Assembly (NCBI GenBank): GCA_022414725.1
Contig: CM039462.1
Location: 95,841,188-95,905,187 of the forward strand
Direction of reading: 5' to 3'
Source: Microglena sp. YARC
Taxonomy: Eukaryota; Chlorophyta; Chlorophyceae; Chlamydomonadales; Chlamydomonadaceae
Length of the DNA: 64,000 nucleotides
Below are positions 41,173 through 50,110 of this stretch, one piece after another (position 1 is the stretch's first letter; the number at the start of each line of letters is the position of its first letter). A model generated the notes under the pieces. That model did not search any database, was not told the DNA's origin, and saw only the letters and a list, made by a program, of their open reading frames with translations. A program made the translations under genes and the position numbers.

Positions 41173-41420
41173 ATGAGTGTTGAGAGCGGAGCGGCAAGGC
41201 GGGATCTTTAAAAGCAGAAAGAACAGCCACAAGATCCGCAGCCAATCGAATCATGTCATTATGAACAGCAACAGGCTGAACAAGATGAAGAGTCACAGGA
41301 AGAACAGCAACAGGATTAACAGGATGAACGGCCACAAGATCCGCAACCAATGCAATGCAAATAAGTGTGGAGAGCGGAGCGGCAAGGCGGGATCTTCAAA
41401 AGCAGAAGGAAAAGCCACAG
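41092..41420 (+). repeat. Three copies of the gene's 3' end (about 75 bp each)
   Basis: The last 80 bp of the terminal exon (gagagcgaagcggcaaggcg, gcatcttcaaaagcagaagg) recur at 41182-41250 and 41370-41420. Between them lie aacagcaacaggctgaacaa-type repeats. The third copy is interrupted at gccaca by MITE-C copy 2. The downstream copies are outside the frame of the exon. Confidence 0.9.
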
Positions 41421-41421
41421 G

Positions 41422-41623
41422 CACTGTTTCTTTTGGGGGGCTACGCGTAGCAGCTTCTAGGCAGCTCCCTTTCCCTGTCTTTGAGCCGAACCTGAAGCCA
41501 CTAGTACATCTGAATGCTGATATGACAAGCGTTCCAATGGAGCTTCAATAATGGGTTTGGAGCATTGGTTGGCTAGTGGAGCTGGCGTGAAGCTGCCATG
41601 AGTAGCCCAAAAGCGAAACAGTG
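41422..41623 (+). mobile_element. MITE-C copy 2
   Basis: cactgtttcttttgggggg at the left is mirrored by cccaaaagcgaaacagtg at the right, giving about 35-bp inverted ends that include the gctacgcgtagcagcttc word. It sits within the third copy of the gene's 3' end, with gccaca on both sides as a candidate 6-bp target-site duplication. Confidence 0.85.
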
Positions 41624-41639
41624 GCCACAAGATCCCTAT

Positions 41640-41775
41640 GGGATTAACACCAAATCGCTTTGAGGATGTAGGGTCGGGGGTTTGATTCCCCCTACGATCA
41701 CCCTAAGCGTTGCAGGTCGTTGTCAACCGGGATGGTAGCTTGTCCAGTTGAGGTAGAAGACCGCTATATAGGGAT
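41640..41775 (+). mobile_element. SINE-1 copy 3 (partial)
   Basis: gggggtttgattccccctac is the box B region. It is followed by gcgttgcaggtcgttgtcaa, ccgggatggtagcttgtcca and gttgaggtagaagaccgcta. The characteristic tail is missing. The copy is bracketed by a 31-bp inverted repeat. Confidence 0.75.
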
Positions 41776-41792
41776 CTTGTGGCCACTGTTTC

Positions 41793-41985
41793 GTTTTTGG
41801 CGGAGCCCCCTCTTCAAGGGGGCGGGAGCCCCCATGTTTACCCATTTGTCCGTCCGACCGAAAAACGAAGAAATTGAAGCCTGACACGCCAGCCAACGGT
41901 CGCGTAACTAACTCGCTTCGGTCAGCTCCATCGTTGCCACCTTTCGTTCCGTTGCCAGCACACTCCGCCAATTTTCCACGCCCCC
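41793..41985 (+). mobile_element. MITE-B copy 2
   Basis: tttttggcggagccccctct to acactccgccaattttccac. The body shares gggcgggagcccccatgttt, acccatttgtccg and ctccatcgttgccacctttc with copy 1. Confidence 0.88.
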
Positions 41986-42026
41986 CACCAGGTGCTTGCT
42001 TGGCTGGCCCATAGGGGAAAAAAGGT

Positions 42027-42210
42027 AATGATAACGCCTGGTGGGGCGTGGTGTTAAGGGAGCCCGTCGTACGCGGGTGGGGAGCGGTCTTCTACCTCAA
42101 CTGGACAAGCTACCATCGCGGTAGACGACCTGAAACGCCAAGAGCGACCGAAGAGGGAGTCGAACCCCCAACTCTTCATCCTCAAGCGATCTGGTTTACC
42201 ACTGGACCAT
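42027..42210 (-). mobile_element. SINE-1 copy 4
   Basis: On the minus strand: tRNA-like head tggtccagtggtaaaccaga, box B-like ggggttcgactccc, body ggtcgtctaccgcgatggta + gc, and tail cccttaacaccacgccccac + caggcgttatcattacc. It is nearly complete. Confidence 0.87.
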
Positions 42211-42365
42211 TGTATATCACTGAAAGGGACTGGACCGGAAAGCACTGATCTCGGATGGAGGGACCGGAAAGCATTTTGAACAGCAACAATGTCCTACAAA
42301 ATCCCTCTGTCCAGAGATTCAGGAGTGATTTTGGCTCTACGGCTCAAGGTGTGCGTCCTGTGGTC

Positions 42366-42595
42366 AGTATTTTTTGGCGGAGCCCCCTCTTCAAGGGAGC
42401 AGGAGCCCCCAGGGTTACCCAATTGTCTGTTTGTGCGACTGACCAACCGACCGACCGTCCGACCATCCGTCTGACCGAGACGAAGTCTGGCACGTTATTC
42501 AATGGTCTCGTAACTAAATCTCTTCAGTTGCCACCTGTCGCTCCGTCCTGAACGCCTCTCCGCCAATTTTTAATGTCGCTTGCGACGCTGCATAG
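42366..42595 (+). mobile_element. MITE-B copy 3
   Basis: ttttttggcggagccccctc to gcctctccgccaatttttaa and tgtcgcttgcgacgc. It has an expanded gaccgaccgtccgacc stretch in the middle. Confidence 0.87.
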
Positions 42596-42850
42596 AACTT
42601 GCTTAGGGTGTGATTAAGCCGAAAGTGCGATTTGTTTACTTCTTCGTTTGGGTCTGGTGTGATTTCAGGTCGTATTTGGCCCTTGCTCATTGCACCCCAA
42701 ATCTCTAGTTTGATGACAAGACCCAACTAACTAGACCAATAAATAAACAAATCGATAGTACGCCTGATTACAAGGCGTGAGGTTGAGAAGGCCAGCCTGT
42801 TTGCTTTCACTGGGACCAACCACCAATCTAACAAGACCAACAAGGACAGC

Positions 42851-43031
42851 TTTTCTTTTCAGCTACGAGCAGCAGCTTCCCGGCACCTCCACTGGCTTAC
42901 TACGCAGCCAAACCTAAAGCAACATAGTGCATCTGGAAACTGACAGAGACAGCTCTCCTGTACTGTTGCAATCTTGTGGCTTAGCTCAGTGGGTAGCTTC
43001 CTATAAGCTTCTGCTCGTAGCCCAAAATATA
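42851..43031 (+). mobile_element. MITE-C copy 3
   Basis: ttttcttttcagctacgagc + agcagcttcc at the left; ttctgctcgtagcccaaaat at the right. The body is diverged from copies 1 and 4. Confidence 0.8.
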
Positions 43032-43112
43032 AGCTGTGATATTTTCATATTGACCTCCAGGACAGCAACGAAGCAGCAGCACGCGCTCGACCCCTCTTCG
43101 GTAACTGCCAAA

Positions 43113-43291
43113 CAGGGTACTTCAAATGGCCAAATTGGCTAGCGCCTTAGCGCACTTGAACACACAAAAAATGCGCTTTATAGTGCAAAAAGCGCAAAAA
43201 TTGCTTGCAGCGCCCACAAGGGGTTGCAAAAAACTGCGCTTAAAGCGCAGAGGGGCTTAAAGCGCAAAAGCGCGCGCTTTGAATTACCCTG
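43113..43291 (+). mobile_element. MITE-A copy 6
   Basis: cagggtacttcaaatggcca to cgctttgaattaccctg. It is the same orientation as copy 1. Both flanks show ctgccaaa (43106-43113 and 43291-43297 onward), consistent with a target-site duplication of about 7 bp (tgccaaa). Confidence 0.92.
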
Positions 43292-43769
43292 CTGCCAAAC
43301 AGGGTTCGACCTCTACTAGAGCCGGGAGAGAGTTACCACATGTGGGTTTTACTGCACGGGGGGGTTGGGGGGAGCCTGGCAACAAATTCGAGGAGTTCCA
43401 GGCCAGGTCAGCTCCAAGGTGGCCTGGGCCAGGCCAGTTGGGACTCTAGGGCCAGATCTAGATGCATCGCTTAAATCGCTTTTATTGCTACGCCAATCTC
43501 GATTGCGATGGGTTTTATCGCTAATAGCGATACATCGCTAAAACAAAACTGATGTCAACAAGGTACCACTGTTGCAGATCGATGTCACAAGGGCATGTCA
43601 GCCTGCTGATGAGGCATTGCTTTTTATTTTTGGACCAAAGATTATATCAGCTTCAACTTGGTCATTTGCGTCTTGTGTCCCTCTTCCACACAGCTACCCT
43701 AGTCATCATTGCATCGAGTGTCCCCGTTCCTGTCACCAATATTGTCTGGCGGGAAAAGGTGGAGGAATT
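43292..43769. other. Unassigned sequence
   Basis: Near 43460-43540 gcatcgcttaaatcgctttt and atcgctaatagcgatacatc make a loose inverted repeat. A Cys-rich + frame (43572 on, [17 protein letters not shown]) is open into the next repeat but has no clear start. Confidence 0.3.
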
Positions 43770-43920
43770 CTGGTACTTCTGGTATTTGTGGTATTTGTGG
43801 TATTTGTGGTACTTGTGGTATTTGTGGTACTTTTGGTAATTGTGGTATTTGTGGTACTTGCGGTAGTTGTGGTACTTGCGGTACATGTGGTACTTGCGGT
43901 ACATGTGGTATGTGTTTACT
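43770..43920. repeat. tgtggta(c/t)tt minisatellite (9- and 12-bp units)
   Basis: ggtatttgtggtacttgtgg words repeat about 15 times. The frames read as Cys-Gly-(Ile/Thr) or Val/Leu/Phe repeats. Confidence 0.9.
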
Positions 43921-43977
43921 ACAGTTCCACATTGTTACTCTATTAATTTGCGTTTGTGCCCCTGGTGAAAACAGGTA

Positions 43978-44300
43978 CTCTCGTCTTACACATCTTATTA
44001 CATGGTTACAGATCTTGTTTCCCTGTTCCCACATGGTTACAGATCTTGTTCCCCTGTTCCCACATGGTTACACATCTTATTAACCTGTTCCCACATGGTT
44101 ACACATCTTATTAACCTGTTCCCACATGGTTACACCTCTTAGTAACCTGTTCCCACCTGGTTACACATCTTGTTGCCCTGTTCCCACAAGGTCCCACATC
44201 TTATTACCCTGTTCCCACATGGTTACACATCTTATTAACCTGTTTCCACATGGTTACACATCTTATTTACCTGTTCCCGCATGGTAACACATCTTGTTTC
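43978..44300. repeat. 31-bp tandem repeat, about 10 copies
   Basis: cccacatggttacacatctt followed by attaacctgtt repeats at a 31-bp period with scattered substitutions. Confidence 0.93.
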
Positions 44301-44446
44301 CGAGACTGGACAGCAGCACAGCCTGCCGACCATCCAATTTTATATCACGGAGGCACGAGGGTTTGGTAACATGGTGACACCAGATATGGATACGGTACAC
44401 AGGAAGCGAATAGACTGGTAAGCGAGGATAGAGCTCACAGTCACAT

Positions 44447-44540
44447 TTATGTCCCGAATGGTGTACGGGTTTAAATGGTCACCACAACCGGAAGAGTCCC
44501 TGGTTCGAATCTGTACCGAGACATGTGCACTAGAAATCCC
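44447..44540 (+). mobile_element. SINE-like tRNA-derived head (family 3)
   Basis: tggtgtacgggtttaaatgg, then tccctggttcgaatctgtac: a good box B (ggttcgaatc) with an upstream box A-like part. Sequence after it does not match SINE-1 or SINE-2. The stems do not pair like a functional tRNA. Confidence 0.5.
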
Positions 44541-44935
44541 TAGTTCCCTAGGGGGGTAATTGTTAGCTGCAATGTGCAGACGGTTAAACGCCCAACCTGG
44601 CGAATAGAACCTTGTAACAATTCTGTAATTCTTCTTCTTACATTCATATATAGTGGGCAGGGACCTTCGGCTTTCGCCCTACACTGATGGATAGTACAGT
44701 ACAAAAGATGGATTATAGAAGACAAATCCAGAGATCCCAAAAGAACAATATCTATGCAATGACAAAGTCTACAGGAAGGCATTTCGCATAAAAGGCCACA
44801 GCAATACCAGTATTCTACACGTGTCTGACTCAGCTGACCGCTGTCACATGGACCCCCAACCCAAAGGGACTGCTCAGATTTGAACGGGTGTCTCATGTGC
44901 ATGCAGCTAGGAAACCCACCATGTGGGTAACACCT
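44541..44935. other. Unassigned sequence
   Basis: ttgtaacaattctgtaattc, ttcttcttacattcatatat and cggctttcgccctacactga look like the 3' part of a retroposed element, but no family could be fixed. Confidence 0.35.
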
Positions 44936-45140
44936 GAATCCCAGCAGGCTACGACATGCTCGCGGGGACCGGAAAAGTACCTGTAGTGGAGTAGGAGTCT
45001 GTGCTGGGCAACCGGATCCTCACGGTGACTGGAAAAGCCATTCTCTTGAATACAGCACAGACCCCAACTTCAGCACAGGTCCTAGCCAGGTAACGAATCC
45101 CACCAGGCTACGACATGCTCGCGGAGACCCGAAAGCGGCT
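44936..45140. repeat. Direct repeat with aggctacgacatgctcgcgg
   Basis: aatccca.caggctacgaca + tgctcgcgg.gacc.gaaa occurs at about 44938 and 45097, about 159 bp apart. Confidence 0.88.
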
Positions 45141-45384
45141 AAAGATAAAAACGGCCGAAGCTGCCTGCTTCAGCCCAAAAATAAAACTCCTATACTGAAC
45201 CTGGCTCGGGAATTGGATACTGGTAAAGGTGATGCGTAGCGAAGTATGTTGGGACCCCAAAGGCCCAAACTCCCCAAATGGGTGAAATAGCCCAGTGTGG
45301 AAGGCAAAAGAGATTGGAAACCTTAATTGGGAACATGATTTTGCACAATCGGATCCAGGGCTGTTCACGAGGAACCACAGCCCT
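45141..45384. other. Unassigned sequence
   Basis: No supported feature seen. Confidence 0.4.
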
Positions 45385-45660
45385 GCGTCATGAGACGCTA
45401 CCAATTTCATAGCCTGCGTCCTGAGACGCAACCGACCCACAATCGACCAGCAGCCTGCGTCCTGCGACGCAACCAACCCACTAAAGCTGCGTCTCAGGAC
45501 GCAACGGACCCTTCAACGTTGTGTCTGCGACGGAGGTCGCAACGGACCCTTCAACGTTGTGTCTGCGGCGGAGGACGCAACGGACCCTTCAACGTTGTGT
45601 CTGCGGCAAAGGACGCAACGGACCCTTCAACGTTGTGTCTGCGGCGGAGGACGCAGCGTC
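45385..45660. repeat. GCGTC...GACGC palindromic cluster and 38-bp tandem repeat
   Basis: Three to four copies of gcctgcgtcctgagacgcaa are followed by four 38-bp units with acggacccttcaacgttgtg + tctgcggcggagga. This is the same word family as 2138-2252. Confidence 0.92.
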
Positions 45661-45727
45661 CTGAACAACCCTGGTCGGGACAGAAACTCCAGGTCAGGTC
45701 AAGGTGGTGGACAAGGAAAGGGGGCAG

Positions 45728-45975
45728 GAGGTTAAACCCCCCATAACAGGTGGGCGATAGAAAGGGAAGGGACGATTCAGCCTCACGTGCCGACCCCTGG
45801 AAGAAGGGCGGGGCCAGGGTACTGCAGGAGGCCCCCAATACCAGTTGGACCATAGGACCCCCCATTTAAACCCCCCATAACAGGTGGGCGATACGAAGGG
45901 AAGGGACGATCCAGCCCCTTGTGCCATCCCCTGGAGGAAGGGCGGGGGCCAGGGTACTGCAGGAGGACCCCCTAG
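45728..45975. repeat. Tandem duplication of about 130 bp
   Basis: gttaaaccccccataacagg, tgggcgatagaaagggaagg and gccagggtactgcaggagg recur with small changes at 45872-45970. gccagggtact resembles the MITE-A terminus, but no second end is present. Confidence 0.88.
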
Positions 45976-46370
45976 CTCTGCTGCCTGAGACGCAACACAT
46001 TTTGTAGCCTGCGTCAAACACAAAACAAATTGCAGTAGGTGTGCCCCTCAGGGTGCTGCAGGAGGACCCCAAGCTCTGCTGCCTGAGACGCAACACATTT
46101 TGTAGCCTGCGTCAAACACTGAACAAATTGCAGTAGGGGCGCCCCTCAGGGTGCTGCAGGAGGACCCCTGAGCTGTGCTGCCTGAGATGCAACACATTTT
46201 GTAGCCTGCGTTGCACACAAAACAAACTGGACTTTGGACTATATATAGCCTGCGTCATGCGACACAGCGGTCCCTTACTTCTGGTCAACGAGTCCTCCCC
46301 ATGAAGCCTCCTGCGACGCAACGGACTCTTCGACGTTGCGTCTGCGACGGAGGTCGCAGCGTCTTGAAGC
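45974..46370. repeat. 98-bp tandem repeat, about 3 copies, then a palindromic unit
   Basis: agctctgctgcctgagacgc + aacacattttgtagcctgcg starts at 45974, 46072 and 46171 (98-99 bp period). It is followed at 46310-46360 by another ctgcgacgcaacggactctt unit. Confidence 0.92.
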
Positions 46371-46467
46371 CTGGAAGACCTTTATACTAAAAAACAACTC
46401 TAATGTAAACATATTAAATATACATTAATATTGAATTGCCCGGAGGCTACTCTTCGAAAAAAAAGGA

Positions 46468-46640
46468 ATGATAAGGCCTGGTAGGGCGTGGTATTAAGGG
46501 AGCCCCGTCTTACTTTACCTACACACTACTATACTACCATGGCTGTTGACAGCGAACACTAAAGCGCGACCGATGGGATTCGAACCCTGCACTTTCTTCA
46601 GTCCAGCGAAATGATCAACCATTAAAGCATTCGCCGAACC
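46468..46640 (-). mobile_element. SINE-1 copy 5
   Basis: Minus strand: ggttcggcgaatgctttaat + ggttg, box B gggttcgaatccc (exact), body cgctgtcaacagccatggta, tail cccttaataccacgccctac + caggccttatcatt. It has the best box B of the family. Confidence 0.9.
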
Positions 46641-47079
46641 AGACCAAGCTACTATCAAAGAGGCTACTCCTGTATGTTCAGGCGTTCTTTGCAGTACAGC
46701 GTTCTTTGCAGTACATCGGCGAGCTGCCCGACTCCTCAGAATCCTGGCTTTTAGGTACCTGAGTAGCCCTCGACTCCACTGCTCAATCGGGCAGCTTCGT
46801 CGAAGACGGCGAGCAGCCACACTGCTGACTGAAGCTATGTAACCAAGTTGAAGTTCAAGATCGCCTACGTACTGCTAAGTACCGTCTCTTTATTCAGTTT
46901 CTATCACTGTAACTATCTTCTCTCTATGTACAAGGATTCTTGTAAGGCAATGAACCAGTGTCTTAACGTTCATTTTTTTCAAGTTCTGTTTTCTCAAATT
47001 CCTGTAGGTCCGCACAAACTCAGGGCCTCCGTCGGTTAAACGATTGTTTAGGGTTCAGGTTACTAGGTGCTCTAGTCCA
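46641..47079. other. Unassigned sequence
   Basis: gcgttctttgcagtaca is tandemly doubled near 46680-46715. tgaaccagtgtcttaac (46950) also occurs at 22138. No gene seen. Confidence 0.4.
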
Positions 47080-47440
47080 TCCTGCTCTTAGCAACCTGCG
47101 GGGTGCTACTAGCAGCTTGTTGGCCTGGCAACACAGGACCAAAAGGCCCTGACGTAGGACCATGGTGCTCCTAGCAACCTGCGGGGTGCTACTAGCAGCG
47201 TGTTGGCCTGGCAACACAGGACTAAGAGGCCCTGACGTAGGACCATGGTGCTCCTAGCAACCTGCGGGGTGCCACTAGCAGCGTGTTGGCCTGGCAACAC
47301 AGGACTAAGAGGCCCTGACGTAGGACCATGGTGCTCCTAGCAACCTGCGGGGTGCTACTAGCAGCGTGTTGTCCTGGAAACACAGGACCAAGAGGCCCTA
47401 ACGTAGCACCATGGTGCTCTTAGCAACCTTCGGGGGACTA
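47080..47440. repeat. 83-bp tandem repeat, 4-5 copies
   Basis: ctagcaacctgcggggtgct + actagcagcgtgttggcctg starts at 83-bp intervals (47171, 47254, 47337, with edge units before and after). Confidence 0.95.
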
Positions 47441-47469
47441 CAACCGTGATAGTGAACTACTGGCAGTGT

Positions 47470-47661
47470 TTTTCTTTTCAGTTATTAGAAGCAGCTTCTA
47501 AGCAGCTCCCCTGACTGGCTATTCAGCCAACGCTGATGCAACCTAGTGTGTCTGGAAGCTGGCAGAATCCACTGTCCAGAACTGTCGAAATCTTGGCGCG
47601 CAGCCTAGTGCCTGGCTCAGGGAGCTACCTTGAAGCTGCTGCTCGTAGCTGAAAAGAAAAA
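47470..47661. mobile_element. MITE-C copy 4
   Basis: tttttcttttcag...gcagcttc at the left and gaagctgctgctcgtagctg + aaaagaaaaa at the right; about 26 of 30 terminal bases pair. The body is very close to copy 1 at 5822. Confidence 0.9.
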
Positions 47662-47715
47662 TTATGACTTCTGTATATGCCTCTTAGAGGTAACCACCTG
47701 GAGGGTGCCACTTAG

Positions 47716-47895
47716 AGTAATGATAACGCCTGGTGGGGCGTGGTAGTAAGGGAGCCCCGTCTTACGGCGGTAGGGAACGGGCTGCTACTTTACCTGTACA
47801 AAGCTACCATGGCGGTTGACAGCGACCTCTAACACTAAATCGCACCAGTGGGGATTCGAACCTGGCAACTTCTTCGTTCTTTCTAGGAGCTCAAC
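47716..47895 (-). mobile_element. SINE-1 copy 6
   Basis: Minus strand: box B aggttcgaatccc, body cgctgtcaaccgccatggta + gc, tail tactaccacgccccaccagg + cgttatcatta. Confidence 0.88.
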
Positions 47896-48095
47896 TGGGT
47901 GCCACTTACCATGTCTGCCATGTATGTGTTGGCCGCCAAAAGTAAGACACTTTGTTGCTAGCAACACTGTTTAACTTTTTTCTGTTTTCTTTTTTCTTCT
48001 TTCAAGGCATGATGTTCATAAGTCCTCCTTCACTTGGCTCCATCAAGCTTTAGGCACACTTGGAGTCCAGTATGGCACCAGGACAAGTCCTAGGT

Positions 48096-48306
48096 AGCGT
48101 CGCAAGTGACGCAGGAAATTGGCGGAGAGTGTTATCTGAGCGACAGGTGGCAACGGAATCGAGCGAACCGAAGCCACTTAGTTATGAGACAGCTGGCTGA
48201 CGTGCCAGGCTTCGACTCGGTCGCACGGTTGTCCACTCGGTCAAACGGACAACGGGGTGATCGAGGGGTGCCGCCCCCAAGAAGGGGGAGCCCTGCCAAA
48301 AATGTA
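48096..48306 (-). mobile_element. MITE-B copy 4 (reverse)
   Basis: gcgtcgcaagtgacgcagga, aattggcggagagtg at the left and gaagggggagccctgccaaa + aa at the right, the reverse of copies 1-3. An (atc)n run follows directly. Confidence 0.87.
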
Positions 48307-48344
48307 AATCATCATCATCATCATCATCATTATCATTTGCCGAC

Positions 48345-49655
48345 CACACCACTTTTTGTTTGCTACACGTGGCAGCTTCTAGGCAGCTTCCTTTACCCGT
48401 CCTTGGGCCAGACCACTTTTTGTTTGCTACACGTAGCAGCTTCTAGGCAGCTTCCTTTATCCATCCTTGGGCCAGACCTGAAGCTAGCTAGTGCGTCTAA
48501 AAGCTGGCATGGCAGGCATTGAAGTGTAGCTGTAATATTTGGGCTAGAATCAGTTGCTGGCTAATGGACTTGGGTGGAAGCCGCTACTTGTAGCCCGTGT
48601 GTGTCAGTGTGTGTGTGAGTGGTTGCGTGTGCTTGCCAACCTGAAGCTAGCTATTGCATCTAAAAGCCGGCATGGCAGGCATTGAAGTGCAGCTGACAAC
48701 TTTGGCCTTGCCTCCTCAGTCGCTGGCTAATGGAGCTAGGTGGAAGCTGCTACGCGGAGCCCCCCAAAGAAACAGCCATCTAGCTAGTGTGTCTGACATC
48801 TACCATGCTTGTCACTACAGTGCAGCTGACAACTTTGGGTTTGACCCAGTGGCTGGCTAATGGAGCTGGCTGGAAGCTACTGTGCGTAGCCCCCAAAAGA
48901 AACAGTGATGTAACCAGTGGCTGGCTAATGGAGCTGGCTGGAAGCTACTGTGCGTAGCCCCCAAAAGAAACAGTGATCTAGCTAGTGCGCCTGAACCACC
49001 TTGAAGGCAACATGACAATGCAGCTGACAACTCAAGACTTGATTAAGTCGCTGGCGAATGGAGCTGGCTGGAAGCTGCTATGTGGAGCCCCCCCCCCCCC
49101 CCCCCTCCTACACACACACAAACACACACACACAAAAAACAGTGTAGGGTGGTGTGGTGTGTACCTCACAAAAAATAGCTGAAGCTAGCTAGTGCGTCTG
49201 AAAGCATCAAAGCATTGCAGGTATTCCAATGAATCTGTAATGTTTGGGCTTTACTCAGTCGCTGGCTAATGGAGCAGGGTGGAAGCTGCTACGCATAGCC
49301 CCCAAAATAAAACAGTGTAGGGTGGTGTGGTGAGTACCCCACGAAAAATAGCTGAAGCTAGCTAGTGCGTCTGAAAGCTGAGCCACTCTTGTCAGTACAA
49401 TGCAGCTGACAACTTTAGCCTTGACCCAGTGGAGCTGGGTGGAAGCTGCTACGTGGAGCCCCCAAAATAAAACAGTGTAGGGTGGTGTGGTGTGGTGTGT
49501 ACCCCACAAAAAAATAACTGAAGCTAGCTAGTGTGTCTGAAAGCTGAGGCATGCCAATCACTTCAGTGCAGCTGAAAACTTTGGCATTGACCCAGTGGCT
49601 GGCTAATGGAGCTGGGTGGAAGCTGCTACACGGAGCCCCCCAAATAAGCAGTGGT
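48345..49655. repeat. Array of partial MITE-C copies
   Basis: About eight imperfect blocks of 100-180 bp. Each carries gaagctagctagtgcgtctg + aaagc, then gcagctgacaactttggctt, ggctaatggagctggctgga and agctgctacgcgtagccccc. Most blocks lack the left terminus and end at the right terminus plus aaaagaaacagtg, so the array looks like successive right-end additions. A C run (49088) and cacacacaaacac simple repeats lie between blocks. Confidence 0.82.
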
Positions 49656-49741
49656 TTTTATCCCTCTGAAAAAATATCATGTCTACTCTCAACACGATAG
49701 GTGGTTCCCTACCCTGCGCGACTGTGCAATTTGTTGCCGAT

Positions 49742-49791
<50 letters not shown>

Positions 49792-49933
49792 AACCCTCCA
49801 CACTACTATCCTCCCAACCTATCCTCCATCCGCCCACCACCACTATCACCACACAAACACATGTCACCTCCCCCCCCCCCCCTCCCTCTCTACACCTCAT
49901 TTGTAATAAGGCTTGACATTTATTTATTCGTTA
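49656..49933. repeat. C/A/T-rich low-complexity sequence with a 31-C run
   Basis: 49747-49777 is pure C, followed by cacacacacacac and a C-rich, G-poor stretch to 49895. Confidence 0.9.
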
Positions 49934-50110
49934 GTGTCGATCGGCTTGCCACTTGCGAGGGCACTGTACTTCAACCTATTGGCACCCAGGCGCTTGTACT
50001 GGGGGGCTGCGTCCTGTACTTCAAGTGTCGATCGGCTTGCCACTTGCGAGGGCACTGTACTTCAACCTATTGGCACCCAACCGCTTGTACTGGGGGGCTG
50101 CGTCCAATAG
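49934..50110. repeat. 91-bp tandem duplication
   Basis: gtgtcgatcggcttgccact starts at 49934 and 50025. Each unit carries acttcaacctattggcaccc and gcttgtactggggggctgcg. Confidence 0.95.

Noticed and set aside
43709..44083. Cys-rich secreted protein with CGxCGx repeats
   Set aside because: The Cys-Gly pattern arises from the 9/12-bp tgtggtatt repeat. The upstream Cys-rich frame is a different frame and there is no signal peptide or start.
44447..44520. Functional tRNA gene at the family-3 head
   Set aside because: The box B is good, but acceptor and D-arm pairing are not apparent and flanking sequence continues as a repeat-like element.
46515..46820. Minus-strand 101-codon frame
   Set aside because: Its second half is the translation of SINE-1 copy 5; the first half has no recognisable feature.
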